Counted from the stretch's first letter, positions 1 to 5,818 are shown. The stretch: 5,818 nucleotides of DNA from SHLQ01 sp964562985 (GCA_964562985.1 CAZLWE010000101.1:1-5818), one strand, 5' to 3'. The notes: a model not told the origin generated them from the letters alone. Made by a program: numbers and translations.

Positions 1-3
1 AGT

Positions 4-360
4 ATGAGACTGCCCTGGCGCCGAGGACGAGATCTAGCGGACCGGCTTCGCCCCTACGTCCCGACGGCAGAGCCGAACGAACCGATGGTCGACGCCGACC
101 CGATCCGGATGTTCCTGTTCCGCTGGATGATCGAGACCGGCGATCCGATTGAGGTGGTCGCGAAGGGGTTTGGGCTAGATTCGGGATTGGTCCATGGCTT
201 GATTCGCCGAGACGTCAAGTGCCTTCCGGAACGCCTCCTTGCCGAGATGATGCTGAATTTGGGCGTTGTTCCGCCTGGACAATCGCTTCCGGATGCTGTC
301 ACGGAGCTAGATTCGTCTGGTGGCAGAAGTAGACGATCTCGTCGGCAAGATCTCGGATGA
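4..360 (+). CDS. Small HTH-like protein of unknown function, first gene of the mod-res operon
   Basis: I do not recognise a named family. The 118-aa product has a basic start (MRLPWRRGRD) and a helical centre: about residues 33-46 (PIRMFLFRWMIETG), then PIEVVAKGFGLDSGLVHGLIRR at 48-69, which has the spacing of a helix-turn-helix (VAKGFGL, turn, SGLVHGLI). A further helix with LPERLLAEMMLNLGV follows at 74-88. The last 15 residues are Ser/Arg-rich and lie mostly where the frame overlaps mod, so they may be under little constraint. The ATG at 4 is only three bases into the window, so the true start could lie upstream; ATG 85 is an internal alternative without an obvious ribosome binding site. 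The 41-base overlap with mod suggests co-transcription. A regulatory or DNA-binding role, such as a controller of the restriction genes, is inference. No transmembrane segment is evident. Confidence 0.6.
   Translation: MRLPWRRGRDLADRLRPYVPTAEPNEPMVDADPIRMFLFRWMIETGDPIEVVAKGFGLDSGLVHGLIRRDVKCLPERLLAEMMLNLGVVPPGQSLPDAVTELDSSGGRSRRSRRQDLG
303..306 (+). promoter_or_regulatory. Weak candidate ribosome binding site of mod (GGAG)
   Basis: GGAG lies 13 nt before the GTG at 320, longer than ideal spacing. The mod start is nevertheless tightly bounded: an in-frame TAG at 308-310 lies just upstream, and the only codons between are ATT, CGT and CTG. A weak, overlapping start fits translation partly coupled to the upstream small gene. 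Confidence 0.4.
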
Positions 361-2473
361 CGAATTAAGGAGCGACATTGAGGATGCCCTCCGGCGCTTG
401 AAGGATCGTCAGCGATTTGGCATCGTCTTTGAGGAGCACCAGCCAGAAACCGTCTCGCTGGTCGGCCAACGCCCCGGTTTGGGCGAGCTGGCGGTCGATC
501 GGTCCGACGGCAGTGCTCAGGTTGGCCGTGTGCTGGCCGCAGAAGCGCACTCCTACGTGTTTGAGTATCTGGATGGGAGCCAGTCCAAAGTGGCGGCGCC
601 GAACGCTGTGGCGGTTCGGCGGTTCGGCGAACCTGTCTTTCCATCGCTCCGAAGTGTGGGGCGAGTCGTCTCGCCGGGTGGGAATGCAAGCGAAACTCGG
701 AACTTGGTGATTAACGCAGAGAACTACCACGCGCTACAGCTTCTGACCTACACGTGTGGGAAGAAGGTCGACTGCATTTATATCGACCCGCCGTACAACA
801 CAGGCGCTAGGGACTGGAAGTACAACAACCGGATCGTTGATGAGAACGATCGGTGGAGGCACTCGAAGTGGCTTTCCATGATGGACAAGCGACTGCGGCT
901 GGCTCGTGGACTGTTGAAGGATGACTCGGCGCTCATAGTTACTATCGACCAGAACGAGGTCGCCCATCTGGGTTTGTTACTCGAGCGAGTCTTTCCGAAC
1001 GCTCGCAAGCAGCTGGTGACGATCGTGATAGGTCCCTCCGGTCAGCACCAGGCGGGATTCTCTCGTGTCGAAGAGTTCGCCTATTTCCTCTTTTTTGGAG
1101 AGCGCGAGGCGCAGCCGATTATCGTCGGCGAATCTGAGACCGAAGAAGGTTCGGAAGCGGCACCGTCGCCAGTGTCGTGGGACTCATTGCTCCGACGGGG
1201 CACCGATGCTCTACCTTCAGACCGACCAACAATGGTCTACCCCATCTTGGTCGATCGCACGAGCCGTCGAATCGTGGGCACGGGTGCCTCGCTGCCCGAT
1301 CTTGTCGCTTCCGGCGAAGTCGGGGACCTCGACGATGCTGGCATGGACAAATGGGTGCCTCCTAGCGATGACGGCCAAAGCGCTCATGTCGAGGTCTGGC
1401 CGGTTCGCAAGAATGGTCGCCTGGGCAGATGGAGGGTCTCCGCTGGCCATGTCGAAGAGCTTCGGGAAGCTGGACATATCCGCTCTGGAAAGTGGAACAA
1501 GAAGCGAGCGCGATTCGCAATTTCATATCTTGGCAGGCTCGACCGGGAGCGGATCGAGACTGGCGAGCTCCAAATCTCAGGCCACGATCCGGACACGGGC
1601 GTCGCGCATGTTGTTCGGCCGGGCGTCAAGACCTCGGCCTTGAAGACTGTTTGGGCCGACCCCCGCCACAACGCAGGAAAACACGGAACGGAGTTGCTGA
1701 GCGAGCTACTTGGTGAACGAAAGTTTGATTATCCCAAGTCCGTCTATGCCGTGCAAGACTGTCTTCGGGCTGCTGTCGGGGACATTCCGAACGCACTCAT
1801 CCTCGATTTCTTCGCGGGTTCTGCGACCACGATGCATGCGACAGCCCTTCTGAACGCCGAAGACGGCGGCACGCGGAGAAGCATTTGTGTCACGAACAAC
1901 GAGGTCGGCCCAACCCAGACAACCCGCCTGCATTCGGAAGGTCTGTACCAAGGCGACCTGGACTTCGAGCGACACGGGATCTTCGAATCTGTTGCGAAGC
2001 CGCGTTGTGAGGCGGTGGTATCTGGCAGGTCCACGGATGGAGCTCCGCTTCAGGGTGAGTATGAGGGAGGCCGACCTATGTCCGACGGGATGCAGGAGGC
2101 GGTGGAGTTCATGAGTCTCGAGTATTTGGACGCGGACTCCGTTGAGCTCGGCATGGCGTTCGATCAGATCCATCCGTTGCTCTGGCTGGCCTCAGGATGT
2201 CAAGGTGAACCCCCGACTGATGCCTGCCCCACTGACACGTTCTACGTGTCGCCGTCACTGAACTATGGGGTGCTCTTCCTTGAGAGTCAGTTCGCAGAAT
2301 TCGCCGCTCGAATCAAGAGCCTCCCGGATCTGAGCTCGGTATGGCTGGTGACGAATTCGGAGTTCGCCTTTGCTGAGATGCGCGAGATGCTCCCACGGAA
2401 TCTGGAAGTCTCGATGCTCTACCGCGACTACTTGCGAAACTTTGAGATCAATACCCCGGAGCGCGCACGGTGA
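320..2473 (+). CDS. mod: Type III restriction-modification DNA adenine-N6 methyltransferase (Mod)
   Basis: Transfers methyl from S-adenosylmethionine to the N6 of adenine in a short asymmetric site and supplies DNA recognition to the Mod-Res complex. Visible order in the 717 aa: N-terminal helix and RFGIVFEEHQPE (about 33-43); a small beta-rich segment ending in RRFGEPVFPSL (about 100-110); NAENYHALQLL (132-142); catalytic motif IV DPPYN at 156-160, followed by DWKYNN and RHSKWLSMMDKRL; a central region about 265-465 holding WDSLLRRGTDA (from W287), where target recognition is expected; FDYPKSVYAV (469-478); the AdoMet-binding motif DFFAGSAT (496-503); and a C-terminal segment from about 611 ending MLYRDYLRNFEIN. 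DPPY before FxGxx is the beta-class order of Type III Mod proteins, and the length is normal for the family. GTG 320 is the only plausible start. No frameshift and no simple repeat tract for phase variation is present. The recognition sequence cannot be read from the protein. Confidence 0.96.
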   Translation: MAEVDDLVGKISDDELRSDIEDALRRLKDRQRFGIVFEEHQPETVSLVGQRPGLGELAVDRSDGSAQVGRVLAAEAHSYVFEYLDGSQSKVAAPNAVAVRRFGEPVFPSLRSVGRVVSPGGNASETRNLVINAENYHALQLLTYTCGKKVDCIYIDPPYNTGARDWKYNNRIVDENDRWRHSKWLSMMDKRLRLARGLLKDDSALIVTIDQNEVAHLGLLLERVFPNARKQLVTIVIGPSGQHQAGFSRVEEFAYFLFFGEREAQPIIVGESETEEGSEAAPSPVSWDSLLRRGTDALPSDRPTMVYPILVDRTSRRIVGTGASLPDLVASGEVGDLDDAGMDKWVPPSDDGQSAHVEVWPVRKNGRLGRWRVSAGHVEELREAGHIRSGKWNKKRARFAISYLGRLDRERIETGELQISGHDPDTGVAHVVRPGVKTSALKTVWADPRHNAGKHGTELLSELLGERKFDYPKSVYAVQDCLRAAVGDIPNALILDFFAGSATTMHATALLNAEDGGTRRSICVTNNEVGPTQTTRLHSEGLYQGDLDFERHGIFESVAKPRCEAVVSGRSTDGAPLQGEYEGGRPMSDGMQEAVEFMSLEYLDADSVELGMAFDQIHPLLWLASGCQGEPPTDACPTDTFYVSPSLNYGVLFLESQFAEFAARIKSLPDLSSVWLVTNSEFAFAEMREMLPRNLEVSMLYRDYLRNFEINTPERAR
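2458..2461 (+). promoter_or_regulatory. Ribosome binding site of res (GGAG), inside mod
   Basis: GGAG lies 8 nt before the GTG at 2470, inside the last codons of mod. Correct spacing supports GTG 2470 as the res start. The GTGA overlap at 2470-2473 (start of res, stop of mod) is the classic arrangement for translational coupling, which would keep methylase and restriction subunits in proportion. Confidence 0.7.
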
Positions 2474-4992
2474 AACTAGTACTGAAGGACTTTCAAGAGC
2501 GCGCCGTCGATGGGCTTTTGCGTCAGTTGCAGCTCGCGCGGAGTGAGGTAGACGTTGCTGGTCAGCCGCAATCGCTCGCGTTGTCCTCTCCAACGGGGAG
2601 CGGCAAAACCGTCATTATGACAGCGCTGGTCGAGTATTTGATCGAGGGGACTGATAGTGAAGTCGGCGACCCCAACGCAACGTTCCTATGGATCACAGAT
2701 CAACCCGAGCTCAACGAGCAAACTCGAAACAAGATGACCGAGTATTCCAGTCGGCTCTGGATGGGCGGGCTCGAAGTTGTGGACAGCGGCTTCGATCAGG
2801 AGACGTTCGATCCATCAAAGATCTACTTTCTGAATACTCAGAAGCTCGGCAAGGAAAAGAACCTCATCACGCATGGCGACGGGAGGTCCTTCACCCTTTG
2901 GGAAACCATTGCTAACACCGTCCGGGCACGGCCTTCTAGCTTCTACGTGATTCTTGACGAAGCTCACAGAGGCATGAGGGAGAGTGGCGGATCGGGGAGT
3001 CAGGCGGAGTCCATCGTTCAGAAGTTCATCAAGGGTTCAGGCGGAGAGATCCCTCCGATTCCCTTGGTCGTTGGCATGAGCGCGACCCCCGAGCGCTTCC
3101 AGAAGCTTGTGGCCGGGACCGGGCGCACAACTCGTTCCTACGATGTTTCTCCGGAGGACGTTCGAGAGTCAGGACTGTTAAAGCAAACTATTACCTTGTG
3201 GCACCCAACAGAGTCACAACCAGGCGATATGACAATGCTGAGACAGGCGGCGAGCGATCTCCGGATGTTCAGCGAAGAGTGGAAGACGTATTGCAAGGAG
3301 GAAGATGAGCCGGTTGTGCGGCCGATCTTGCTCGTGCAGGTCGAAGATGGCTCCGCACGTAGGTTGTCAAAGACACCGATTGCTCAGGCAATCGACGCCA
3401 TCAACGACGCTATCGGTCCATTTGATTCCAGGGCCTTTGCTCACGCCTTCGAGGAACACTCCGTGGTATCTGTCGATGGGCACGATCTGCGATACCTCGC
3501 CCCAGCATCCATCGATACAGATCTCGATGTTCGCGTTGTCTTCTTCAAGACGGCGTTGAACACCGGATGGGATTGTCCTCGCGCTGAGGTGATGATGTCG
3601 TTTCGGAGAGCGAAAGACGTCACTCTGATCGCCCAATTGGTGGGTCGAATGGTCCGAACACCATTGGCGAGGCCGGTCGGCACGAGACCGTTTCTGAACA
3701 ACGTGAATCTGTATCTTCCCCACTATGACTCGGATGGCCTGGACAAGGTGGTTGAGCACTTGACGAGCCCAGACCGAGACACGGCGCTACCGGCCGATGT
3801 GGACCGTGGCTCTCAACGCGTGGCGGTTTGCCTGGATCCAGACCTCGCTTTCTGTGTTGCTGCGCTGTCGAAGGTGCCTTCGTACACAATCCCTCGCGCA
3901 AACCGAACGAGTGAGCTGCGAAGGATGATGCGGCTTGCCCGCCAGCTTTCCAATACGGGGATTCTGACCGCTGCGCCGGAGCAGGCCAGATCACTAGTGA
4001 CCGACCGGCTAATCAAGCGCGTCGGTGAACTCACGGGCGACCCGAAGTTCGAAGAACTAAAAGCCGAGCGGGCACAGCTCGAGATAAGCGGCCGACAGCA
4101 CAACCTTGAGGACCAGAGCGACTCGAAGCAGGCGCATAAACTGAACGTCAGCGCTGAGAACATTCGGGATCTGTTCGAGGTTGCAGGTCGACGCCTTGGG
4201 GAAGGCGTTCATCGAGACTTCTTGCAGGTCCGATGCTTGACTGACAAGGTCGAAGTGAGAACCGCCCGACTTGAGTTCGTTGCGCTCATGCATGCTGAAT
4301 TCGACGAGAGAGCGTCGATCGAGAGTCTTGCTCAGGCGCGTGTCCAAGAGTGGAGCACTGAGCATCGTGGCGCGATCAGCGCCCTCGACGATGGTGATCG
4401 CCAGCGATTTGAAGCAGTCCTGAAGATGGGCGGGAAACCCATCCAGGGCAAACTCGACTCGCTGCCCGAGCAGCTTCTCGAACGCACTCAAGAGAACTAC
4501 TGGCAGCGGCATCTCTACATCGATGGAGAGGGCCTGTTCCCTCAGAAGCTGAACACCTGGGAACGAGCGACCCTTGAGGCTGAGATCGGGTCAGAGGATG
4601 AAGACGGGAATTTGAGTGGTGGGCGAAGTGATGTTGTGGGTTGGCTGCGAAACCCACCCCGCAAGGATCACTCATTCTGTATTCCGTACAGCCAGGCGGG
4701 CGAAGTCAAGCCGGTGTACCCCGACTTCCTGCTCTTTCGGGAGGAGGGAGACCAGGTAGTTGTCGACATCATCGATCCCCATGCTGAATCGCTCGGGGAT
4801 GCTGCGGACAAGGCCCGCGGCTTGGCTCAGTACGCACGGGACCACGGGCTAGATGTGGGCCGTATCGAGCTCGTAAGTTTGAAGCGGGGGGATATTCGCC
4901 GACTGGATCTCAAGAACGAGAAGACCCGCGAGTCTGTACTCGCGATCTCGTCGTCTGCGCAGCTTGCGAAACTGTTTGATGAGGCATCGTGA
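2470..4992 (+). CDS. res: Type III restriction subunit (Res): SF2 helicase/translocase with variant PD-(D/E)xK-like C-terminus
   Basis: ATP-dependent DNA motor and expected cleavage subunit, working in complex with Mod. The 840 aa show superfamily 2 motifs in order: KDFQERAVDGLL (6-17), Walker A PTGSGKT (41-47), DEAH (163-166), motif III SAT (204-206), NTGWDCPRA (364-372) and motif VI QLVGRMVR with arginines at 393 and 396. A long middle part (about 420-700) has no motif I recognise. The C-terminus has the nuclease-fold framework: RNPPRKDHSFCIPY, then YPDF with D752, VVVDIIDPH (763-771), then a helix with K781 and KARGLAQYA. The usual E-x-K is missing: the position after D766-I holds Ile768. 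I recall related actinobacterial helicases with the same D-I-x-D-P-H pattern, so this looks like a subfamily trait rather than decay; that is memory, not a search. Cleavage is therefore less certain than translocation. The gene is intact and overlaps mod by 4 bases. Confidence 0.92.
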   Translation: MKLVLKDFQERAVDGLLRQLQLARSEVDVAGQPQSLALSSPTGSGKTVIMTALVEYLIEGTDSEVGDPNATFLWITDQPELNEQTRNKMTEYSSRLWMGGLEVVDSGFDQETFDPSKIYFLNTQKLGKEKNLITHGDGRSFTLWETIANTVRARPSSFYVILDEAHRGMRESGGSGSQAESIVQKFIKGSGGEIPPIPLVVGMSATPERFQKLVAGTGRTTRSYDVSPEDVRESGLLKQTITLWHPTESQPGDMTMLRQAASDLRMFSEEWKTYCKEEDEPVVRPILLVQVEDGSARRLSKTPIAQAIDAINDAIGPFDSRAFAHAFEEHSVVSVDGHDLRYLAPASIDTDLDVRVVFFKTALNTGWDCPRAEVMMSFRRAKDVTLIAQLVGRMVRTPLARPVGTRPFLNNVNLYLPHYDSDGLDKVVEHLTSPDRDTALPADVDRGSQRVAVCLDPDLAFCVAALSKVPSYTIPRANRTSELRRMMRLARQLSNTGILTAAPEQARSLVTDRLIKRVGELTGDPKFEELKAERAQLEISGRQHNLEDQSDSKQAHKLNVSAENIRDLFEVAGRRLGEGVHRDFLQVRCLTDKVEVRTARLEFVALMHAEFDERASIESLAQARVQEWSTEHRGAISALDDGDRQRFEAVLKMGGKPIQGKLDSLPEQLLERTQENYWQRHLYIDGEGLFPQKLNTWERATLEAEIGSEDEDGNLSGGRSDVVGWLRNPPRKDHSFCIPYSQAGEVKPVYPDFLLFREEGDQVVVDIIDPHAESLGDAADKARGLAQYARDHGLDVGRIELVSLKRGDIRRLDLKNEKTRESVLAISSSAQLAKLFDEAS

Positions 4993-5352
4993 CTACTGCA
5001 CGCTCGCTGTCCACCGTTGGCCATTCCAGAACCGCAGACGATGCACCCCGGTTGGATCGGGTGCCCAACGGGCTGGGTAGGCAGCGACCCGTCTAGCTGG
5101 GTTTCCACGACCCACGCTCTTAACCCGAATGCCGGCAACTTCAAGCTGTCGCCGGTGCAACTTCGCGATGTGAAGCGCCTGCCGCCGGTCGCGCCGACTC
5201 CAGCGGCGACGCGCTGCGAGGCGGTGGCCGCGCACCACGTGGTCGGCGCTGAATCCATGGCCATCCCGGCGAATGGCACCATCACAGGCTGAAGCGAGGT
5301 ACGCGATTGCATCGCTGAGGCTCGCATTGCAGCTGGTTCTCCGTCTGAACAT
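4993..5352 (-). CDS. Small protein with helicase-appendage-like module and C-terminal DUF2510 motif
   Basis: Reads leftwards as 119 aa from ATG at 5352-5350 to TAG at 4995-4993. Residues 11-75 carry SLSDAIAYLASACDGA, then DGHGF, HRLA, RRWSRRDRRQAL and LHRRQLEVAGI. I recall the pattern CDGA..DG.GF...G..LA...W....A......RRQLE as a small module appended to helicases and other mobile-element proteins in Actinobacteria; its function is unknown to me. Residues 93-118 (PARWAPDPTG, then LRFWNGQRWTASV) match DUF2510, whose core is P-x-W-x-P-D-P-x-G...LR-[YF]-W-[DN]-G-x-x-W-T. The start is supported by AAAGGA 9 nt upstream and an in-frame TGA at 5379-5377 with no other start codon between. No signal peptide or membrane helix is visible. 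It is convergent with res, the two stops abutting. The recognisable motifs in both halves, in one frame, argue that this is a gene; a remnant of a larger gene is possible. Confidence 0.72.
   Translation of the reverse strand: MFRRRTSCNASLSDAIAYLASACDGAIRRDGHGFSADHVVRGHRLAARRRWSRRDRRQALHIAKLHRRQLEVAGIRVKSVGRGNPARRVAAYPARWAPDPTGVHRLRFWNGQRWTASVQ
5047..5072. other. GC-rich hairpin near the res / minus-strand gene junction
   Basis: CCC (5047-5049) and GTTGG (5051-5055) pair with CCAAC (5065-5069) and GGG (5070-5072), giving an 8-bp stem with one bulged G and a 9-base loop. It sits about 55 bases after the res stop, within the DUF2510 codons of the opposite gene. There is no following T-run, so it is not a classic intrinsic terminator. 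It could slow polymerases from res or be a by-product of coding sequence. Confidence 0.25.
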
Positions 5353-5361
5353 CGTTCGAAG

Positions 5362-5367
5362 TCCTTT
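5362..5367 (-). promoter_or_regulatory. Ribosome binding site of the minus-strand DUF2510-motif gene (AAAGGA)
   Basis: Read on the minus strand, AAAGGA ends 9 nt before the ATG at 5352. It decides the start and is the main translational evidence that the 119-aa frame is used. Confidence 0.6.
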
Positions 5368-5446
5368 GCTTGGGTATCAACTCATGTTTCGCGGAGTGTG
5401 TGACACGAACTCTGCAGGTCTCTGTTTCCGCAGTTCAGGAGGCCAC

Positions 5447-5505
5447 GGGAGATCAGTGAGTAGGTCGGTGGGAGACGTTCTTGGAATGGGAGAAATTTCG
5501 GGAGA
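5447..5505 (+). repeat. Four direct copies of GGGAGA
   Basis: Identical hexamers start at 5447, 5470, 5488 and 5500, within 59 bases upstream of the right-edge gene; intervals are 23, 18 and 12 bases. The palindrome GAAATTTC (5492-5499) overlaps the third copy and abuts the fourth. They could be repressor or activator half-sites. The irregular spacing argues against a tandem repeat. Confidence 0.4.
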
Positions 5506-5523
5506 TGCAGTTGTAGGTCCGTG

Positions 5524-5529
5524 AGGAGG
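5524..5529 (+). promoter_or_regulatory. Strong Shine-Dalgarno core AGGAGG before the right-edge gene
   Basis: AGGAGG lies 13 nt before an in-frame TTG (5543) and 22 nt before the ATG at 5552. The distance favours TTG as the start, or else the site is not used by this gene. An in-frame TGA at 5522-5524 forbids any start further upstream. Confidence 0.45.
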
Positions 5530-5551
5530 AGCGTTTCGGACGTTGGACTGC

Positions 5552-5818
5552 ATGAAGCCAGCAACATGCAGCAGCGTCCGAGAAGTGCTCGCCCACGAAT
5601 GGGCCACGATCGTCAAAACCAGGGGTTCAAGCGCGGTGATCCGCCGATGGGCCACGTTGGAGCCATCGCTCAACCGTTTCGGAGACCTCGACGACATCGT
5701 GAACGCCATCGCTGTGCCCATAGGGCAGTCCTACGACGAGTCGATCGAGATTGCACAAGCCGTGATCAGGTTGTCGGGCGACGATCAGATGGCCCAGCGC
5801 CTGATGCTTCAAGTGATG
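5552..5818 (+). CDS. Partial N-terminus of an uncharacterised actinobacterial protein, runs off the window
   Basis: The frame is open for 89 codons to the window end, beginning MKPATCSSVREVLAHEWA. Central and end segments RRWATLEPSLNRFGDLDDIV and LSGDDQMAQRLMLQVM resemble, from memory, an actinobacterial family with the pattern RWA..EPAL....DLD..V...........A...L.RL...GD..A.R..LQ.(L); these are sometimes annotated as sigma-factor-like or hypothetical. No domain can be assigned from what is visible. The composition is acidic-helical and protein-like, whereas the parallel open frame starting at 5521 gives an Arg/Pro-rich product typical of a shadow. The start may be TTG 5543 (three residues longer), which has better spacing to the AGGAGG at 5524. 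It is divergent from the minus-strand gene and is not part of the mod-res operon. Confidence 0.7.
   Translation, partial: MKPATCSSVREVLAHEWATIVKTRGSSAVIRRWATLEPSLNRFGDLDDIVNAIAVPIGQSYDESIEIAQAVIRLSGDDQMAQRLMLQVM

Larger units (their letters stand above)
5353..5542. other. Divergent intergenic region between the DUF2510-motif gene and the right-edge gene
   Basis: Both flanking genes point outward from this stretch, so it should hold both promoters. I see no convincing -35/-10 pair on either strand. It does contain repeated short motifs: four GGGAGA copies, the palindrome GAAATTTC at 5492-5499, a TAGGTC(G/C)GTG direct repeat, and GTGT-GTG-ACAC at 5396-5406. Open frames here on either strand have no recognisable product. 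Confidence 0.6.

Noticed and set aside
54..689. 211-codon open frame on the minus strand
   Set aside because: It lies opposite the small gene and the mod start; its product is rich in Arg, Pro and Ser with no motif, as expected of the antisense of GC-rich coding DNA.
1706..2173. 155-codon minus-strand open frame opposite mod
   Set aside because: It covers the codons of the AdoMet-binding half of Mod, which is clearly real; no recognisable product.
320..2473. Phase-variable simple repeat in mod, as in many pathogen Type III systems
   Set aside because: No homopolymer or short tandem repeat tract long enough for slippage is present in the gene or at its start.
320..4992. BREX, DISARM or phage growth limitation system
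   Set aside because: Only a Mod-type methylase and a Res-type helicase are present; none of the other components of those systems is visible. The motif order and the gene pair fit Type III restriction-modification.
5098..5114. TGGGT / ACCCA hairpin after res as a terminator
   Set aside because: Only five base pairs, no T-run, and it lies inside the coding frame of the minus-strand gene.
5234..5243. 10-bp perfect palindrome ACCACGTGGT
   Set aside because: It falls within the minus-strand coding sequence (GADHVV-type codons of the module) and is short enough to be chance.
5017..5292. 91-codon plus-strand open frame after res
   Set aside because: It is antisense to the frame with the DUF2510 and helicase-appendage motifs, has no ribosome binding site of note, and its product is not recognised.
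4827..5327. 166-codon minus-strand open frame across the res end and the DUF2510-motif gene
   Set aside because: It overlaps the res C-terminus and uses a different frame from the one holding DUF2510; no domain is seen.
5481..5509. TTGGAA ... GATGCA as a sigma-70-type promoter for the right-edge gene
   Set aside because: Spacing is 17 bases, but the -10 match is poor; not strong enough to annotate.
5377..5721. 114-codon minus-strand open frame opposite the right-edge gene
   Set aside because: No motif; it runs through the likely divergent promoter region and opposite a better coding frame.
5521..5818. Plus-strand open frame starting GTG 5521, parallel to the right-edge gene
   Set aside because: It reads RSVSDVGLHEASNM then a long Arg/Pro/His-rich run, a composition typical of a shadow frame; the frame from 5552 looks like a normal protein.

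Overview
The window reads as moderately high-GC actinobacterial DNA. The best evidence is a DUF2510 motif (pattern PARWAPDPTG..LRFWNGQRWT), a domain largely confined to Actinobacteria, on the minus strand near 5.0 kb. A partial gene at the right edge also matches, from memory, an actinobacterial family. No rRNA, tRNA, CRISPR array, insertion sequence or integrase is visible.

Left and centre (4-4992): three overlapping plus-strand genes form what looks like one operon. A small protein of about 118 aa with a helix-turn-helix-like centre comes first. Its last 41 bases overlap the GTG start of a 717-aa Type III DNA adenine methyltransferase (Mod), which in turn overlaps by 4 bases (GTGA) an 840-aa superfamily 2 helicase/translocase with a C-terminal nuclease-like fold (Res). 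Mod has DPPYN before DFFAGSAT, the beta-class motif order, and would methylate adenine at N6. Mod and Res would together form an ATP-dependent restriction-modification complex. The odd point is the Res nuclease site. The expected D...(D/E)-x-K reads D752...D766-I-I-D-P-H, with isoleucine in the lysine position.

Right of res (4993-5352): a 119-aa minus-strand gene stops exactly where res stops, with no bases between them. It joins a short module (CDGA..DG.GF...LA...W...RRQLE) that I recall as an appendage of helicases and mobile-element proteins in Actinobacteria to a C-terminal DUF2510 motif. It has a good ribosome binding site and is easy to miss because other frames are also open across it.

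Far right (5353-5818): a roughly 190-base divergent intergenic stretch holds four GGGAGA hexamers, an 8-bp palindrome and a near-perfect 10-bp direct repeat. It is followed by the start of a plus-strand gene that runs off the window.

Overall this is a defence locus (a Type III-like system with a possible small regulator) beside genes of mobile-element flavour. Functions given for the small genes are inference.
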